A stretch of DNA of 64,000 bases from contig NZ_CP074570.1 in the NCBI RefSeq assembly GCF_019900845.1, positions 1,302,001 through 1,366,000 of the forward strand, given 5' to 3'. The notes under the pieces were generated by a model that saw only the letters and a program-made list of their open reading frames with translations, was not told the origin of the DNA and searched no databases. Shown here one piece after another: positions 37,665 through 47,198 of this stretch; the stretch's first letter is position 1; each line of letters opens with the position of its first letter. The stretch comes from Paraneptunicella aestuarii. GTDB taxonomy: Bacteria > Pseudomonadota > Gammaproteobacteria > Enterobacterales > Alteromonadaceae. The translations under genes were made by a program, and so were the position numbers.

Positions 37665-39497
37665 TTACCCGTTTAGTGCCTTGTAGACATTTTCCGCTGC
37701 CCAAATGGTCAGCGCTGTCATGGTGAGCGTTGGGTTGGATGTGGAGATTGTTGGCATGTTGCCGCAGCCAACCAGATATAAATTCGGGTGATCCCAGCTT
37801 CGTTGGTCTTTATTCACAACTGACGTGCGAGGGTCGTCACCCATAATGTGAGTTCCTACCAAGTGGCCCGCGCCATTGTAAGTGTAGCCTTCACCTTCAA
37901 AGGTCAGATAGCCCGGCTGAGAATCGTTGTACTCGGTGAACTGCTCAATGCCCATGCGCTGGAATATTTGATCCGAGACGCGCTTGGCTTCAGCCATCCC
38001 CGCACGAGTGTAGTCGGTAACGTTGTAATCAATGACAGGACGATAGTTACCAAGCTGATCACGATAGTTAGGGTCAATGGTCACGCGGTTGTTAACGTTG
38101 GGAAGCTGTTCAACCAAAAAGCCAAAGCGGAACATGCGTGGGAACATGCTGCCCATATGGTCACGTAGTTGCGTACCGAACATATTGCCTTCGTCAACCA
38201 GATTAGGAACCGACGCAATAGGTGCGCCTGTTGGCCAGTTCCAACCCCAGTTACCAATTTCAATACGGAAAGCGGCGTGATCTTTACGGAATTCACCGCC
38301 ACGTAACGAAGGAATGCCGGAAGTTGAACCTGGGCCTCTAAAAGCACCAATATTTTCTGGCATCAAGCCCCAGGTGAGCATGGTGGGGTGATCCATCAGG
38401 TTACGACCAACCATATCGCTGGAGTTACCCACATTCGATGCTAACATCAACTTGGCGTTTTCCACGGCATGGCTTGCCAGTACGACGATATCGCCGCTCA
38501 CTTCATGCAAGGTGTGATCAGGTGACTCAGTGGTTTCATAGTGTTTGTAATGCACCTTGCTGATTTTGTTGCTGCTTGGGCAAACATCCAGCTTATAGGC
38601 AACGCTTTGTGAGCGAATTTCCACCCAGCCGGATTTCTCAGCTTTCACCAGTGTTTTAAGGGCGTTGTATTTGGCTTGAACCGGGCAAATAGGCACGCAG
38701 TTTGAGTTACCTTCACAGCGTTGACCGACATCCGGGTTACCTACTGCGCCTTCCGGCTCGAATCCATTGCGTGGCATGCCGTTTCTGCCTTGAGGAGTGC
38801 TAACCACATCAATAGGGTAGACCTTGCCCCCCATTTCAACTTTCATACCTTGTAAGCCGTCGGCTAATACGTTGTCGAAATACGACTGAGGGATTTTCTC
38901 CATTGGATAGTCATAACCCTTCTCAAAAGGAATATGCACGGCCGGGTTGTCGATGTTGTGGTAGTTCTGTTCATCAGCATTACCGGAAACACCAATTACC
39001 ATTTCGGCTTTTTGGTAGTAAGGCTCCAGTTCATCGTAGCTGATAGGCCAATCTAAACCGTGGCCAAACTCGGTTTTGATATGAAAATCTTCTGGCAACA
39101 TGCGTAAGCAGGTGCCTAACCAGTGCAATGTTGTACCGCCCAGGGCTCTTGTATAGGTGCTGCCGAAAGGGAGTGGGCCTCTTTGCACAAAGTAGCCACT
39201 GGTAAGTGGTTGGTTGTTTTTAATCGGCGCCAGGTCTGTTACCAGCGGTTGAGGTGCATTGGGGTTTTGCGGAAAAGGAGAGTTGGGAATTTTTGCCAGA
39301 GCCGTAAAAAACGTGCTCATGTATTTGTTGTAACCCGCAAAGGTTTTCCCTGTGTCAGTCCCTGCTTCCAGAATTAATATTTTTAATTCTTTGCCATTAT
39401 TGGCTGCCTGATGCTGTTCGACCAGCTTTTGCGCCATGACTCCGCCAGAAATACCACCACCGACGATGACGACGTCAAAATGTTCACAATTGCTCAT
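37665..39497 (-). CDS. GMC-family FAD-dependent oxidoreductase
   Basis: 610 residues. N-terminal FAD motif VVIVGGGISGGVMAQKL; ALGGTTLHWLGTCLRM is a second flavin contact. A Cys group (CEGNSNCVPICPVQA, mid-protein) is typical of the sugar or gluconate dehydrogenase branch. Near the C-terminus are GTHIMGDDPRTSVV and NPTLTMTALTIWAAENV. It likely oxidises a sugar or alcohol with electrons going to the quinone pool via the small subunit. No signal peptide was seen, unlike many periplasmic relatives. Confidence 0.88.
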   Translation of the reverse strand: MSNCEHFDVVIVGGGISGGVMAQKLVEQHQAANNGKELKILILEAGTDTGKTFAGYNKYMSTFFTALAKIPNSPFPQNPNAPQPLVTDLAPIKNNQPLTSGYFVQRGPLPFGSTYTRALGGTTLHWLGTCLRMLPEDFHIKTEFGHGLDWPISYDELEPYYQKAEMVIGVSGNADEQNYHNIDNPAVHIPFEKGYDYPMEKIPQSYFDNVLADGLQGMKVEMGGKVYPIDVVSTPQGRNGMPRNGFEPEGAVGNPDVGQRCEGNSNCVPICPVQAKYNALKTLVKAEKSGWVEIRSQSVAYKLDVCPSSNKISKVHYKHYETTESPDHTLHEVSGDIVVLASHAVENAKLMLASNVGNSSDMVGRNLMDHPTMLTWGLMPENIGAFRGPGSTSGIPSLRGGEFRKDHAAFRIEIGNWGWNWPTGAPIASVPNLVDEGNMFGTQLRDHMGSMFPRMFRFGFLVEQLPNVNNRVTIDPNYRDQLGNYRPVIDYNVTDYTRAGMAEAKRVSDQIFQRMGIEQFTEYNDSQPGYLTFEGEGYTYNGAGHLVGTHIMGDDPRTSVVNKDQRSWDHPNLYLVGCGNMPTISTSNPTLTMTALTIWAAENVYKALNG

Positions 39498-39529
39498 GTT
39501 TCATCCTCTAAATTTTTTGTCGCGTAGGA

Positions 39530-40093
39530 TTAGCGATGGGTACGGGGGCTGTGCGTGATGTCTTCAGGTTTAAACGACCAGGTGGCAAAACCAGGCTGTT
39601 TGGCGCCCATAGGGTGAGAATGCACGGCATCCCAAGCTAAACCCTGGATGTAGGCGTCGTCGGAAATAATAAATTCAACATCCTGATATTGGCCTGGTGT
39701 TTGGGTTGGCACAGCATATTTGCTGACCCAGTTGTCGGGCATGGGAAACCAGGTTGAACAGTACCACATCTTGATAATGTTTCTGGCGACTGGCCCTAAG
39801 GCCTCATTTGCCATAATTTCCTGTCGGACTAGTGTGTTCAGCGTGTCTGGGCAACTGCCGGGAAGTGAGGTAAAGGTGGTATTGAGGGCGGTGATAATGG
39901 ATTCTGGAATGATACCGGTGAGCACATCGAAGTAGCTTTGTCCTACACCGGTTCCGATTAGTTTGACTTCGTCGTAACCGGTCAGGACTGCAGAGATTCG
40001 ATAAAAATCATTAAGCTGCATAAAACAATTCCTTGGTTGTTGGGTAACAAGTTCCGGGCAGTCATCAATCGCACAATTGCTGGCGAACTCCAT
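39530..40093 (-). CDS. Sorbitol dehydrogenase/gluconate dehydrogenase small subunit-like protein
   Basis: 187 residues. Motifs NDFYRISAVLTGYDEVKL near the start, MWYCSTWF and AWDAVHSHPMGAKQPGFATW at the end, match the small subunit (FAD-SLDH family) that partners GMC dehydrogenases. First gene of the operon. Start ATG 40093 is kept because the extra 24 residues look coding (GC-rich, Cys-containing); ATG 40021 with AGGA upstream is an alternative. No Tat signal is visible, so the complex may be cytosolic. Confidence 0.75.
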   Translation of the reverse strand: MEFASNCAIDDCPELVTQQPRNCFMQLNDFYRISAVLTGYDEVKLIGTGVGQSYFDVLTGIIPESIITALNTTFTSLPGSCPDTLNTLVRQEIMANEALGPVARNIIKMWYCSTWFPMPDNWVSKYAVPTQTPGQYQDVEFIISDDAYIQGLAWDAVHSHPMGAKQPGFATWSFKPEDITHSPRTHR

Positions 40094-40501
40094 GATGTTC
40101 CCGTTTCGCTTGGCGAAAGTTATTAGCTGTTATTCACTGTCGAGAATGCATACCAACAGAGATAGAACAAAGATGAAAGTGGATGCACACGAATAAAAGA
40201 AGCACACGAAAAATATATGAATACTCAATGCTGTGTACATTAGTTATATCTTATGCTCATTTAAGCCAACCCAAGAAGCCTAGCAGAAAAATGCAACCTT
40301 ACCATTAAGGTAAGTAAAATATTTTGGCTTTATTTTTGGCGTGATGTGTAAGGCGAATTTTCCTTTGATGTTTTTGTGAACAAATAGGGATATCCTATTT
40401 TCTATTAAATAGAATGTTATGTGCATAATTTGCTGATTTTCATTCGTTTAGGTGAGTAATAGACTTGAGGCATTCGATTATAGATTTGGCAGGTAAAAAC
40501 A
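40094..40501. other. Divergent promoter region with inverted repeat at 40298-40314
   Basis: 408 bases between the GMC operon and the pirin gene. It contains the perfect repeat CTTACC-N5-GGTAAG at 40298-40314, a possible operator for either gene set. The flanking sequence is AT-rich without ORFs. Confidence 0.5.
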
Positions 40502-41191
40502 ATGTTGCAATTAAGAGCTGCGAACGAACGAGGAAAAGCTGATTTTGGCTGGTTACAGAGTGCTCATAGTTTCTCATTTGGGCGATATTATGATCCAGAG
40601 CATATGGGGCATGGGCAACTGCTTGTTATTAACGACGACACCGTCGCGCCCGGAGCTGGCTTTGGCACACACCCGCATCAGAACATGGAAATTCTGAGCT
40701 ATGTCACAAAAGGGCAAATCGCACACAAGGATTCTCAAGGCAATGAGTTTATTGTGCCGGAAGGTGAATTTCAGTTGATGTCAGCGGGTAGTGGCATTAG
40801 CCACAGTGAGTACAATGCATCGAAGCAGGAGGAATTAAAATTCCTGCAAATATGGGTGAAACCCAATGTCCAAAACACTCAGCCTGGATATCAACAGAAG
40901 CATTTCGCTCAAAACCAGGCAGAGCAGCTGATCTTTTCTCCCGATGGTGCAGAAGGCAGTTTGCAAATAAAACAACAAGCATGGCTACATCGAGTGAACC
41001 TCAACGCAGGTGAAGATTGGCAGTTCACATTAGAGCGAACACTGAACGCCTATATTCATGTCACAAAAGGCTCATTGGTATTGAATGATAAATTAAACAT
41101 GCAAGCGGGCGATGGCGTGAAAATTAGCGATGAGAGCGCGCTTTCTGTGCAGCCGGAACAAGCGGTTGAGTTTTTGCTGTTTGAAGTGTGA
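40502..41191 (+). CDS. Pirin family protein
   Basis: 229 residues, bicupin. N-terminal ADFGWLQSAHSFSFGRYYDP, then the metal-binding GTHPHQNMEIL with two His, SGISHSEYN with a third, and Glu nearby: the pirin/YhhW pattern of an iron or nickel site. Some relatives have quercetinase activity; the physiological role is open. It is divergent from the GMC operon. Confidence 0.9.
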   Translation: MLQLRAANERGKADFGWLQSAHSFSFGRYYDPEHMGHGQLLVINDDTVAPGAGFGTHPHQNMEILSYVTKGQIAHKDSQGNEFIVPEGEFQLMSAGSGISHSEYNASKQEELKFLQIWVKPNVQNTQPGYQQKHFAQNQAEQLIFSPDGAEGSLQIKQQAWLHRVNLNAGEDWQFTLERTLNAYIHVTKGSLVLNDKLNMQAGDGVKISDESALSVQPEQAVEFLLFEV

Positions 41192-41220
41192 GTTTACATT
41201 GGGTGTTGAATAAATGTGAG

Positions 41221-41404
41221 GGATGTCTCCCGAAAATGTCGCTGCCGGGCAAAACCCTAGAACCGTGAGTTCAGGGCGGACCTATCATCGCTACCGTAGG
41301 CTTCTCGGTACAAGCCGAGCTTGCTCAAAAGCAGTCGAATCAAGTTCCTTAGATGTTAGCATCGGCTCGGGACGTAGCCAGGCTCGCGCGCACCTCAGGA
41401 GACA
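41221..41404 (-). ncRNA. ssrS: 6S RNA
   Basis: About 184 bases on the minus strand, the length of 6S RNA, which binds sigma-70 RNA polymerase in stationary phase. Terminal stem GTCTCCTGA (41403-41395) pairs with TCGGGAGAC (41233-41225). Conserved segments in order: CCCGAGCCGATG, GAGCAAGCTCGG, CCGAGAAGCCT, a TGAAC/GGTTC hairpin and GCGACATTTTCGGGAGA. It lies beside ygfB, as in other gammaproteobacteria, but ygfA is about 7 kb further on and no zapA is present. The ends are estimated to a few bases. Confidence 0.9.
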
Positions 41405-41806
41405 AAAAACGTTAGCAAAGTAACACTACAAACTAATATAAGTTCAATATCACCTATATGGAGTGCCACTTTCTTTAATTCAAGTTTTCTAAAAACAGAT
41501 AAGCTCGAATTAGGGTAAGTATAACTCAACAATTGAAACTATGCTGTTGAACTAACATTCGATTTAGCTATATTTCAAGCAAACAAACGATAGAAGAAGT
41601 CGATTAAGCCAATAAGCTAATGATTTATCTGGTTAATTCTTCGTCTTTATTGCGGTTCTGTATTGTCAGGCTTTGAGTTGGAACAATTTATCAACACATA
41701 AGGCTATAACCGGGAAAACGACTTCTATTATTGGTTGGGCAAGGCTTTGACTAAGTGTTAGGATATCCACAGTTAGTTCAAGGTTAAATTGAATTGAGAT
41801 ACTGAA
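41405..41806. other. Gene-free gap where zapA usually lies
   Basis: 402 bases between 6S RNA and ygfB. In related genomes this space usually holds zapA on the minus strand. No minus-strand frame of useful length or ZapA-like sequence is seen. It should contain the divergent promoters of ssrS and ygfB. Confidence 0.6.
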
Positions 41807-42373
41807 TTGAAAAATAGCGAAGTAAATTATGAAGCAGTGTCTGCGCTATTGCACAGACACAATGTACTTAGTGACGCTGCAGAAGTTCATGGCATTTTAT
41901 GTGGTATGTTGTCGGGGGGAATGGATCCTGACAACACTCAATGGCAAGAAGCACTATGCGACTACATTAATGCTGGCGAACCGCTTCCTGGAGAAATTAA
42001 CGAAGCTGTAGAAGCTATGTTGAGTCAATTGTTACTGCAGTTACGTAGCGAAGACTTTTCTATGGTGATGTGTTTGCCTGATGAAGAAGCGCCTATTGAA
42101 GAGCGCGGGCAAGCGGTAATTGCCTGGGTTCAAGGCTTCCTGCTTGGTTTCGGTGTGCAGAAACAGGAATTGTTGTCTTGTTCTGAAGATGTGAAAGAAG
42201 CCTTAAAAGACTTTTCCGACATCATTCAGATGGATGCGGATATGCCCGAAACCGATGAGTCGGAACAAGCTCTGTATGAAGTGATGGAGTACGTTCGAAT
42301 TTCAGCATTGCTATGTTATAGCGAGTTGGGCAGCAGCGATAAGCCAAAAGGCCCCAGTCGTACATTGCACTAA
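41807..42373 (+). CDS. ygfB: YgfB/YecA family protein (UPF0149)
   Basis: 188 residues; function unknown, though a relative in Pseudomonas affects antibiotic-resistance regulation. Helical and acidic, with EVHGILCGMLSGG near residue 25, VIAWVQGFLLGFG at about 100-115 and YEVMEYVRISALL near the end, as in the family. The start is TTG (41807); no in-frame ATG lies close, and family homology begins right after. It leads ygfB-pepP-ubiH-ubiI. Confidence 0.9.
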   Translation: MKNSEVNYEAVSALLHRHNVLSDAAEVHGILCGMLSGGMDPDNTQWQEALCDYINAGEPLPGEINEAVEAMLSQLLLQLRSEDFSMVMCLPDEEAPIEERGQAVIAWVQGFLLGFGVQKQELLSCSEDVKEALKDFSDIIQMDADMPETDESEQALYEVMEYVRISALLCYSELGSSDKPKGPSRTLH

Positions 42374-42439
42374 GTATGAGTGCTGATTTTAGGTTAACCT
42401 GACCATTCTGATTATTCGTTTAACCACAAAAGCAAGATA

Positions 42440-43783
42440 ATGATCCCACAATCTGAATATCTACAACGTAGACAGCGTTTAATGGCGCAGTTGCCTCAAG
42501 GCAGCGCTGTATTGGTAGCATCTGGAGTGAATCAATCCAGAGGTAATGATACTGAATTTCCCTTTTCTCAAGACAGCGATTTTTATTATCTGACAGGTTT
42601 TAATGAGCCGAATGCCTGGCTGTATATGAGTAATTTTGCCTTAAATGCAGATGGCTCAGATCCATCTTCTTCGCAAAACCATCATTCAGTCTTGTTTTGC
42701 CAGCCTAAAGATAAAGCGATGGAAATCTGGCATGGCCTTCGCCTTGGTGTCGAGCAAGCTTGCGACGCTTTGCTGGTTGATGAAGCTATGGAAATTGACG
42801 ATTTGGAAGAAGCCCTTCCTGAATTGTTAAATAATCATGCTCAGGTTTATTTTCTTTTAGGCTCAAATGGTGACGATGAAGCTTTGATATTTAGTGCATT
42901 GCAAGTGCTACGCAGTGCGCCAAAACAGAGTAAAAGTGCGCCTTCCTGTATCGTTGATCTCGCCCCTGTTTTACATGAAATGCGCTTGATTAAATCGGCT
43001 GCTGAAATTCAGGTAATGCAAAAGGCGGCGGACATTTCCTGCGAAGCTCATAAACGCGCTATGTTGTATGCAAAACCCGGTGTTTATGAATATCAACTGG
43101 AAGGCGAAATTCTGCATGAATTTGTCATGTCTGGTGCTCGAACGCCGGCTTACAACACTATTGTGGGCTCTGGTGTTAACGCTTGTATTTTGCATTACAC
43201 CAACAACCATTCTGCGTTAAAGGATGGTGATTTGGTCTTGATTGACGCGGGCGCTAATTATCAAGGTTACGCTGCTGATATCACACGTACTTTCCCGGCC
43301 AATGGTAAATTCACCGAGGAACAGGCGACGCTTTACAATCTGGTATTGCAGTCTCAGCTGCAAGCGATGGAAATATTGGTTCCGGGTGGCACATTCAAGC
43401 AAGCGACAGATAAAGCGGTTGAGATCATTTGCACGGGTTTGATTGAGTTAGGTATTTTGTCTGGCTCGCTGGAAGACAATGTGAAAAACATGACCTGGCG
43501 AGCGTTCTTTATGCACGGCTTGGGGCATTGGCTTGGGTTGAATGTGCATGATGTGGGTATGTACAAAATCAACGGTGAAGATCGTCCTTTGCAACCGGGA
43601 ATGGTGCTAACGGTTGAACCTGGTATTTATATTGATCACGACGCCGATGTTGAAGACAAATGGAAAGGTATTGGTATTCGTATTGAAGACAATATCCTGA
43701 TCACGGAACAGGGGAATGTGGTTCTGACCGCCGCTGTACCTAAAACCATTGCAGATATAGAAGCGCTGATGGCGCAACGTTAG
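42440..43783 (+). CDS. pepP: Xaa-Pro aminopeptidase P
   Basis: Removes N-terminal residues before proline. It has 447 residues; two-manganese pita-bread fold at the C-terminus. Metal ligands: IDAGANYQGYAADITRTF (Asp, Asp), HGLGHWLGLNVHDVG (His), TVEPGIYI (Glu) and GIRIEDNI (Glu). The N-terminal creatinase-like domain has the DSDFYYLTGFNEPNAW motif. Ten bases separate its stop from ubiH, so cotranscription is expected. Confidence 0.96.
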   Translation: MIPQSEYLQRRQRLMAQLPQGSAVLVASGVNQSRGNDTEFPFSQDSDFYYLTGFNEPNAWLYMSNFALNADGSDPSSSQNHHSVLFCQPKDKAMEIWHGLRLGVEQACDALLVDEAMEIDDLEEALPELLNNHAQVYFLLGSNGDDEALIFSALQVLRSAPKQSKSAPSCIVDLAPVLHEMRLIKSAAEIQVMQKAADISCEAHKRAMLYAKPGVYEYQLEGEILHEFVMSGARTPAYNTIVGSGVNACILHYTNNHSALKDGDLVLIDAGANYQGYAADITRTFPANGKFTEEQATLYNLVLQSQLQAMEILVPGGTFKQATDKAVEIICTGLIELGILSGSLEDNVKNMTWRAFFMHGLGHWLGLNVHDVGMYKINGEDRPLQPGMVLTVEPGIYIDHDADVEDKWKGIGIRIEDNILITEQGNVVLTAAVPKTIADIEALMAQR

Positions 43784-43793
43784 TGTTTTAGTG

Positions 43794-45065
43794 ATGAGCA
43801 ATACGCTTAGTAGTGAAAATCAAAGCTTTGATTATGATGTCGTGATTGTCGGTGGTGGCACGGTCGGTTGTTGCATGGCGTTGGCGATTGCTCGTCTTAT
43901 CAATAAAGAACAAACCCCAAAATTACGTGTCGCCATTATCGAAGCCAAAGCTTACGATTCAAATCTGCCTCACCCTGGCTTTGACGGTAGAGCTATTGCT
44001 TTGGCACGTCAGTCTTTGGATTTCCTTTCTCAGTTGGGGCTAAGCTCTCAAATTGTGGGCTCGCAAATCAACTATGTCACTGAAGCCATTCGGTATATTC
44101 ATGTGTCGGATCAGGGCTTCCTTGGGCAATGTGATTTAGATGCCAAGTCATTGAAGGTTCCAGAATTAGGACGGGTTATAGAGCTTCATGAGTTTGGGCG
44201 CATTCTGCATCAGGCTTTGTCTGGTAATGCTCACGAGCAAAACTCGCTAGATTGGTATTGCCCCGATTCGGTTGCTGAAATCAAAAACCATAGTGATTAC
44301 GTTCACATTGTTACAGATTCAGGAAAACAGCTTAAGGCCAAGTTATTATTAGTGACAGACGGTGGAGAATCCGGCACACGTGAATTATTGAGCGTGCCGG
44401 CCGAAGTTCATGATTATCAACAAGTTGCGTTGATCACCAACGTACAAACAGACAAGCCTCACCAGCAACAAGCCTTTGAACGTTTTACTGAAAACGGGCC
44501 TTTAGCCTTTTTACCCATGACAGATAACCGTTGTTCAGTTGTCTGGACGTTGCCTAAAGATGATTATCAAACCTTGCTCAATGTGGACGATAGCGAGTTT
44601 TGTCGCCGTCTGCAAAACGCCTTTGGTTATCGCTTGGGGGCGATTACCAAGGTTGGGGAACGTGTTGTTTATCCTCTAAGATTGGTGAAAGCTGAGAGTC
44701 TCTACCTGCATCGAACGGCCTTGTTGGGCAATGCTGCACAAACCTTACACCCTATTGCAGGTCAAGGCTTTAATCTCGGTTTGCGTGATGTTCAAGACAT
44801 GGTGTTGTGCCTGCTTAAAGCAATTAAGTCTGCTCAATCGCAACAAGAAAAAGTGGATATTGGCAGCTATCAGATTCTGTCTGAATTTAGACGTTTACGA
44901 CAGCAGGATGCAGATACCACCATTGGTGCCACGCATGGCTTGGTGAACCTGTTTTCCAATCGTGCGTTACCTTTGGTGATGGCGAGAAATCTTGGTTTAC
45001 TGTCGATGCAGTTGGCTCCTATCGTTAAGAGCGCCTTTGCTCAAAGAGCAATGGGACGACGATAG
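43794..45065 (+). CDS. ubiH: 2-octaprenyl-6-methoxyphenol hydroxylase
   Basis: Ubiquinone biosynthesis flavoprotein monooxygenase. It has 423 residues. FAD motif VVIVGGGTVGCCMALAIA, GFDGRAIALARQS, and the second FAD motif LLGNAAQTLHPIAGQGFNLG with the GNAAQ variant typical of UbiH. ATG 43794 is used (a GTG precedes it directly). It lies between pepP and ubiI, in the usual order. Confidence 0.95.
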   Translation: MSNTLSSENQSFDYDVVIVGGGTVGCCMALAIARLINKEQTPKLRVAIIEAKAYDSNLPHPGFDGRAIALARQSLDFLSQLGLSSQIVGSQINYVTEAIRYIHVSDQGFLGQCDLDAKSLKVPELGRVIELHEFGRILHQALSGNAHEQNSLDWYCPDSVAEIKNHSDYVHIVTDSGKQLKAKLLLVTDGGESGTRELLSVPAEVHDYQQVALITNVQTDKPHQQQAFERFTENGPLAFLPMTDNRCSVVWTLPKDDYQTLLNVDDSEFCRRLQNAFGYRLGAITKVGERVVYPLRLVKAESLYLHRTALLGNAAQTLHPIAGQGFNLGLRDVQDMVLCLLKAIKSAQSQQEKVDIGSYQILSEFRRLRQQDADTTIGATHGLVNLFSNRALPLVMARNLGLLSMQLAPIVKSAFAQRAMGRR

Positions 45066-45118
45066 CTTTAGCCAATTTAGATAAAAAATACGGATAGCAT
45101 TCAGGAGAAGAAAACAAC

Positions 45119-46342
45119 ATGCAGTCATACGATATCGCAATTATTGGTGGCGGAATGATCGGTTTGACCCTGGCTGTGAGCTTGTCGGGTCATGGTTTTT
45201 CCATTGCGGTATTAGACACTTCCGAGCCAGCTTCTGAATGGCAACAATGTAATGAAGATTCTCCTGAACCCGCACTGCGAGTGAGCGCCATAAGCCTGGC
45301 GACCGAGCAGGTTTTTCGTCATTGTCAGGTATGGGATGAACTTGTGAAGACGCGAGTGTGCTCTTATACCGAGATGGATGTGCGAGAGCAAGACAGCTTT
45401 GCGCAGATCCAGTTTTCACATCATCAGGTTCAGCAACCTTATCTAGGCCATATCATTGAAAATGATCGTATTCGTGCTGCGCTGTGGCACAAGGCTCAAC
45501 AGTGTGAAGATATTGCTTTAATCGCCCCTTGCTCGGTGAAAACTCTGCAAATGGGAGGCAATACTAACGTTATTCAACTTGAAAGTGAGCAGTTACTTAC
45601 AGCTAGATTGCTAGTGGGAGCTGATGGTGCTCAGTCCCGAGTAAGGCAGCAAGCGGGATTTCCTGCTGCGTTTTGGGACTATGAACAAAAGGCGATTGTT
45701 GCCACCATTAAAACGGAATTACCTCATGGGCAAGTTGCCAGGCAGGTATTCACACCAACAGGGCCTTTGGCTTTTCTGCCGCTATGGAACGAGTATTTGT
45801 GCTCTATTGTCTGGTCTCAAGACACCGACACAGCCAATGAGTTATTGGTACTCGATGAAGCCGAATTTAATCAGCGATTAGCTGTTGCCTTTGATTTGCA
45901 GTTGGGAGTTTGTGAATTACAAAGCGAGAGGCAAGCTTTTCCACTACGTATGCAATATGCGCGTCAGTGGATCAGTGAAGGTGTTGCTGTTATTGGTGAT
46001 GCGGCGCATACCATCCATCCTTTGGCGGGTCAGGGAGCGAACCTGGGGATTCTTGACGCGGCAGCATTGGCGGAGACGCTGATTTCGTTGAAGCAAGAAA
46101 ATAAGGACATCGGTGCGGTTAAACATCTACGTGCTTTTGAACGCTGGCGCAAAGCTGAAGCCAGTCAAATGGTTGCGACGATGGAAGCGTTCAAGCAGTT
46201 GTTTGCGGGTTCTAATCCGATGCTGAAACTTATTCGTGGAGTCGGTATGAGCCTGACCAATCAGCTGCCTGTAGCCAAGCATTTGATTATTCAACGGGCG
46301 ATGGGAATTAATGGAGAGCTGCCAGAGATGGCGAAGTTGTAA
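45119..46342 (+). CDS. ubiI: 2-octaprenylphenol hydroxylase (UbiI/VisC)
   Basis: C5-hydroxylase of ubiquinone synthesis. It has 407 residues. IAIIGGGMIGLTLAVSLS binds FAD; ADGAQSRVRQQAG and VIGDAAHTIHPLAGQGANLG are the DG and GD motifs. Strong AGGAG is seen in front of the ATG. Last gene of ygfB-pepP-ubiH-ubiI. Confidence 0.94.
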   Translation: MQSYDIAIIGGGMIGLTLAVSLSGHGFSIAVLDTSEPASEWQQCNEDSPEPALRVSAISLATEQVFRHCQVWDELVKTRVCSYTEMDVREQDSFAQIQFSHHQVQQPYLGHIIENDRIRAALWHKAQQCEDIALIAPCSVKTLQMGGNTNVIQLESEQLLTARLLVGADGAQSRVRQQAGFPAAFWDYEQKAIVATIKTELPHGQVARQVFTPTGPLAFLPLWNEYLCSIVWSQDTDTANELLVLDEAEFNQRLAVAFDLQLGVCELQSERQAFPLRMQYARQWISEGVAVIGDAAHTIHPLAGQGANLGILDAAALAETLISLKQENKDIGAVKHLRAFERWRKAEASQMVATMEAFKQLFAGSNPMLKLIRGVGMSLTNQLPVAKHLIIQRAMGINGELPEMAKL

Positions 46343-46372
46343 GCCTGACTTATCCATATAAGGGTTTTTAGC

Positions 46373-46640
46373 GAGAAGCTGAATCAAGTTCAGCTTGGCG
46401 AGTGGTCTGGCATGTAAATGCAAATGATTTATCATGGAATGCTTGTCATCCCGGCCTACGAGCCGGGATCCAGAGAAACATCAGCTGATATCGAATATAT
46501 CAATCGTACTGTTTTAGATAAACAATTGATTTGCTACCAAGCATTCTGGATGGCGTATCAAGTACGCCATGACTTTCTGAACAGCATAGTTTTAAACGAC
46601 TTGGTCATCCCGGCCTCCGAGCCGGGATCCATGATGTGGT
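46373..46640. repeat. REP-like element, diverged copy of the 57-kb repeat
   Basis: In order: hairpin AAGCTGAA/TTCAGCTT, hairpin CCCGGC-CTACGA-GCCGGG, the block ACATCAGCTGATATCGAATA, hairpin ATGGCGTA-N5-TACGCCAT, then a second CCCGGC/GCCGGG hairpin (46614-46630). The order equals that of the tandem units at 57.3-57.9 kb, with a diverged middle. Confidence 0.8.
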
Positions 46641-46698
46641 AGTGGCAAGTGCGCTGGGATGTGAAAGCCCACGTTGTGAGTTGATGCACCTATTAACT

Positions 46699-46790
46699 CG
46701 GCGGATAAATACACAAACCGCAAGACTTTGCTAACAGTCTATAAAGCCTGCTGCTTTATGAGAAAAGCTATACTCATCCGCCGGTTTTTA
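46699..46790 (+). other. Possible structured RNA or DNA element
   Basis: Closing stem CGGCGGAT (46699-46706) / ATCCGCCG (46776-46783) encloses two hairpins, AGACT/AGTCT (46723-46740) and ATAAAGC-N5-GCTTTAT (46741-46759), and is followed by a T run. It looks like a branched RNA with a terminator-like tail. It lies in the 856-base gene-free stretch 46343-47198; no ORF there is convincing. Confidence 0.4.
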
Positions 46791-47198
46791 ACGGACTTTA
46801 GTAAACCCGGAAGCTTCTTCAACGAATACCGGCGCAATTTAACCTCTGATGTTGAACTCAATATTCATGGAAAAACGCCAACCGTCCAATGGTTAACCTC
46901 CCTTCCGAGTGGCAGAAAAAAGCATGTGCTGTTTTTGTATCACCCATTAAATCATTCTGTATAAAGTATGGTCGAGCGATTTAAGAAAGTGCCTAAAATA
47001 AGTCTCAAAAAGAAATAAATGATACGATGAAGCTAATTTAATGTTGATTGTGGCAATAATATTTCATCTAACAAAGTTAATACTATTAAGGTAAAATAAC
47101 ATACCGTAAAGCTGTTTGTATTGGCTTGGATTCACTCTCCATTTTCAAAATGTTGGGTAGATCTTAACTAAAAGACGTACTTGTAGCCATGTGGAGTG

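Noticed and set aside
41223..41423. Plus-strand reading frame of 66 codons
   Set aside because: It lies over the 6S RNA on the other strand and has no ribosome-binding site or protein-like composition.
41405..41806. zapA expected between 6S RNA and ygfB
   Set aside because: Both strands were read; no ZapA-like sequence or frame of suitable length is present.
46699..46790. Integron attC site
   Set aside because: The stem outline is suggestive, but the usual GTTRRRY/RYYYAAC core boxes are not correctly placed, and no integrase or cassettes are seen.
46418..46964. Two plus-strand frames between ubiI and the helix-turn-helix gene
   Set aside because: The first covers repeat DNA; the second starts inside the branched hairpin element and shows no family or ribosome-binding site.
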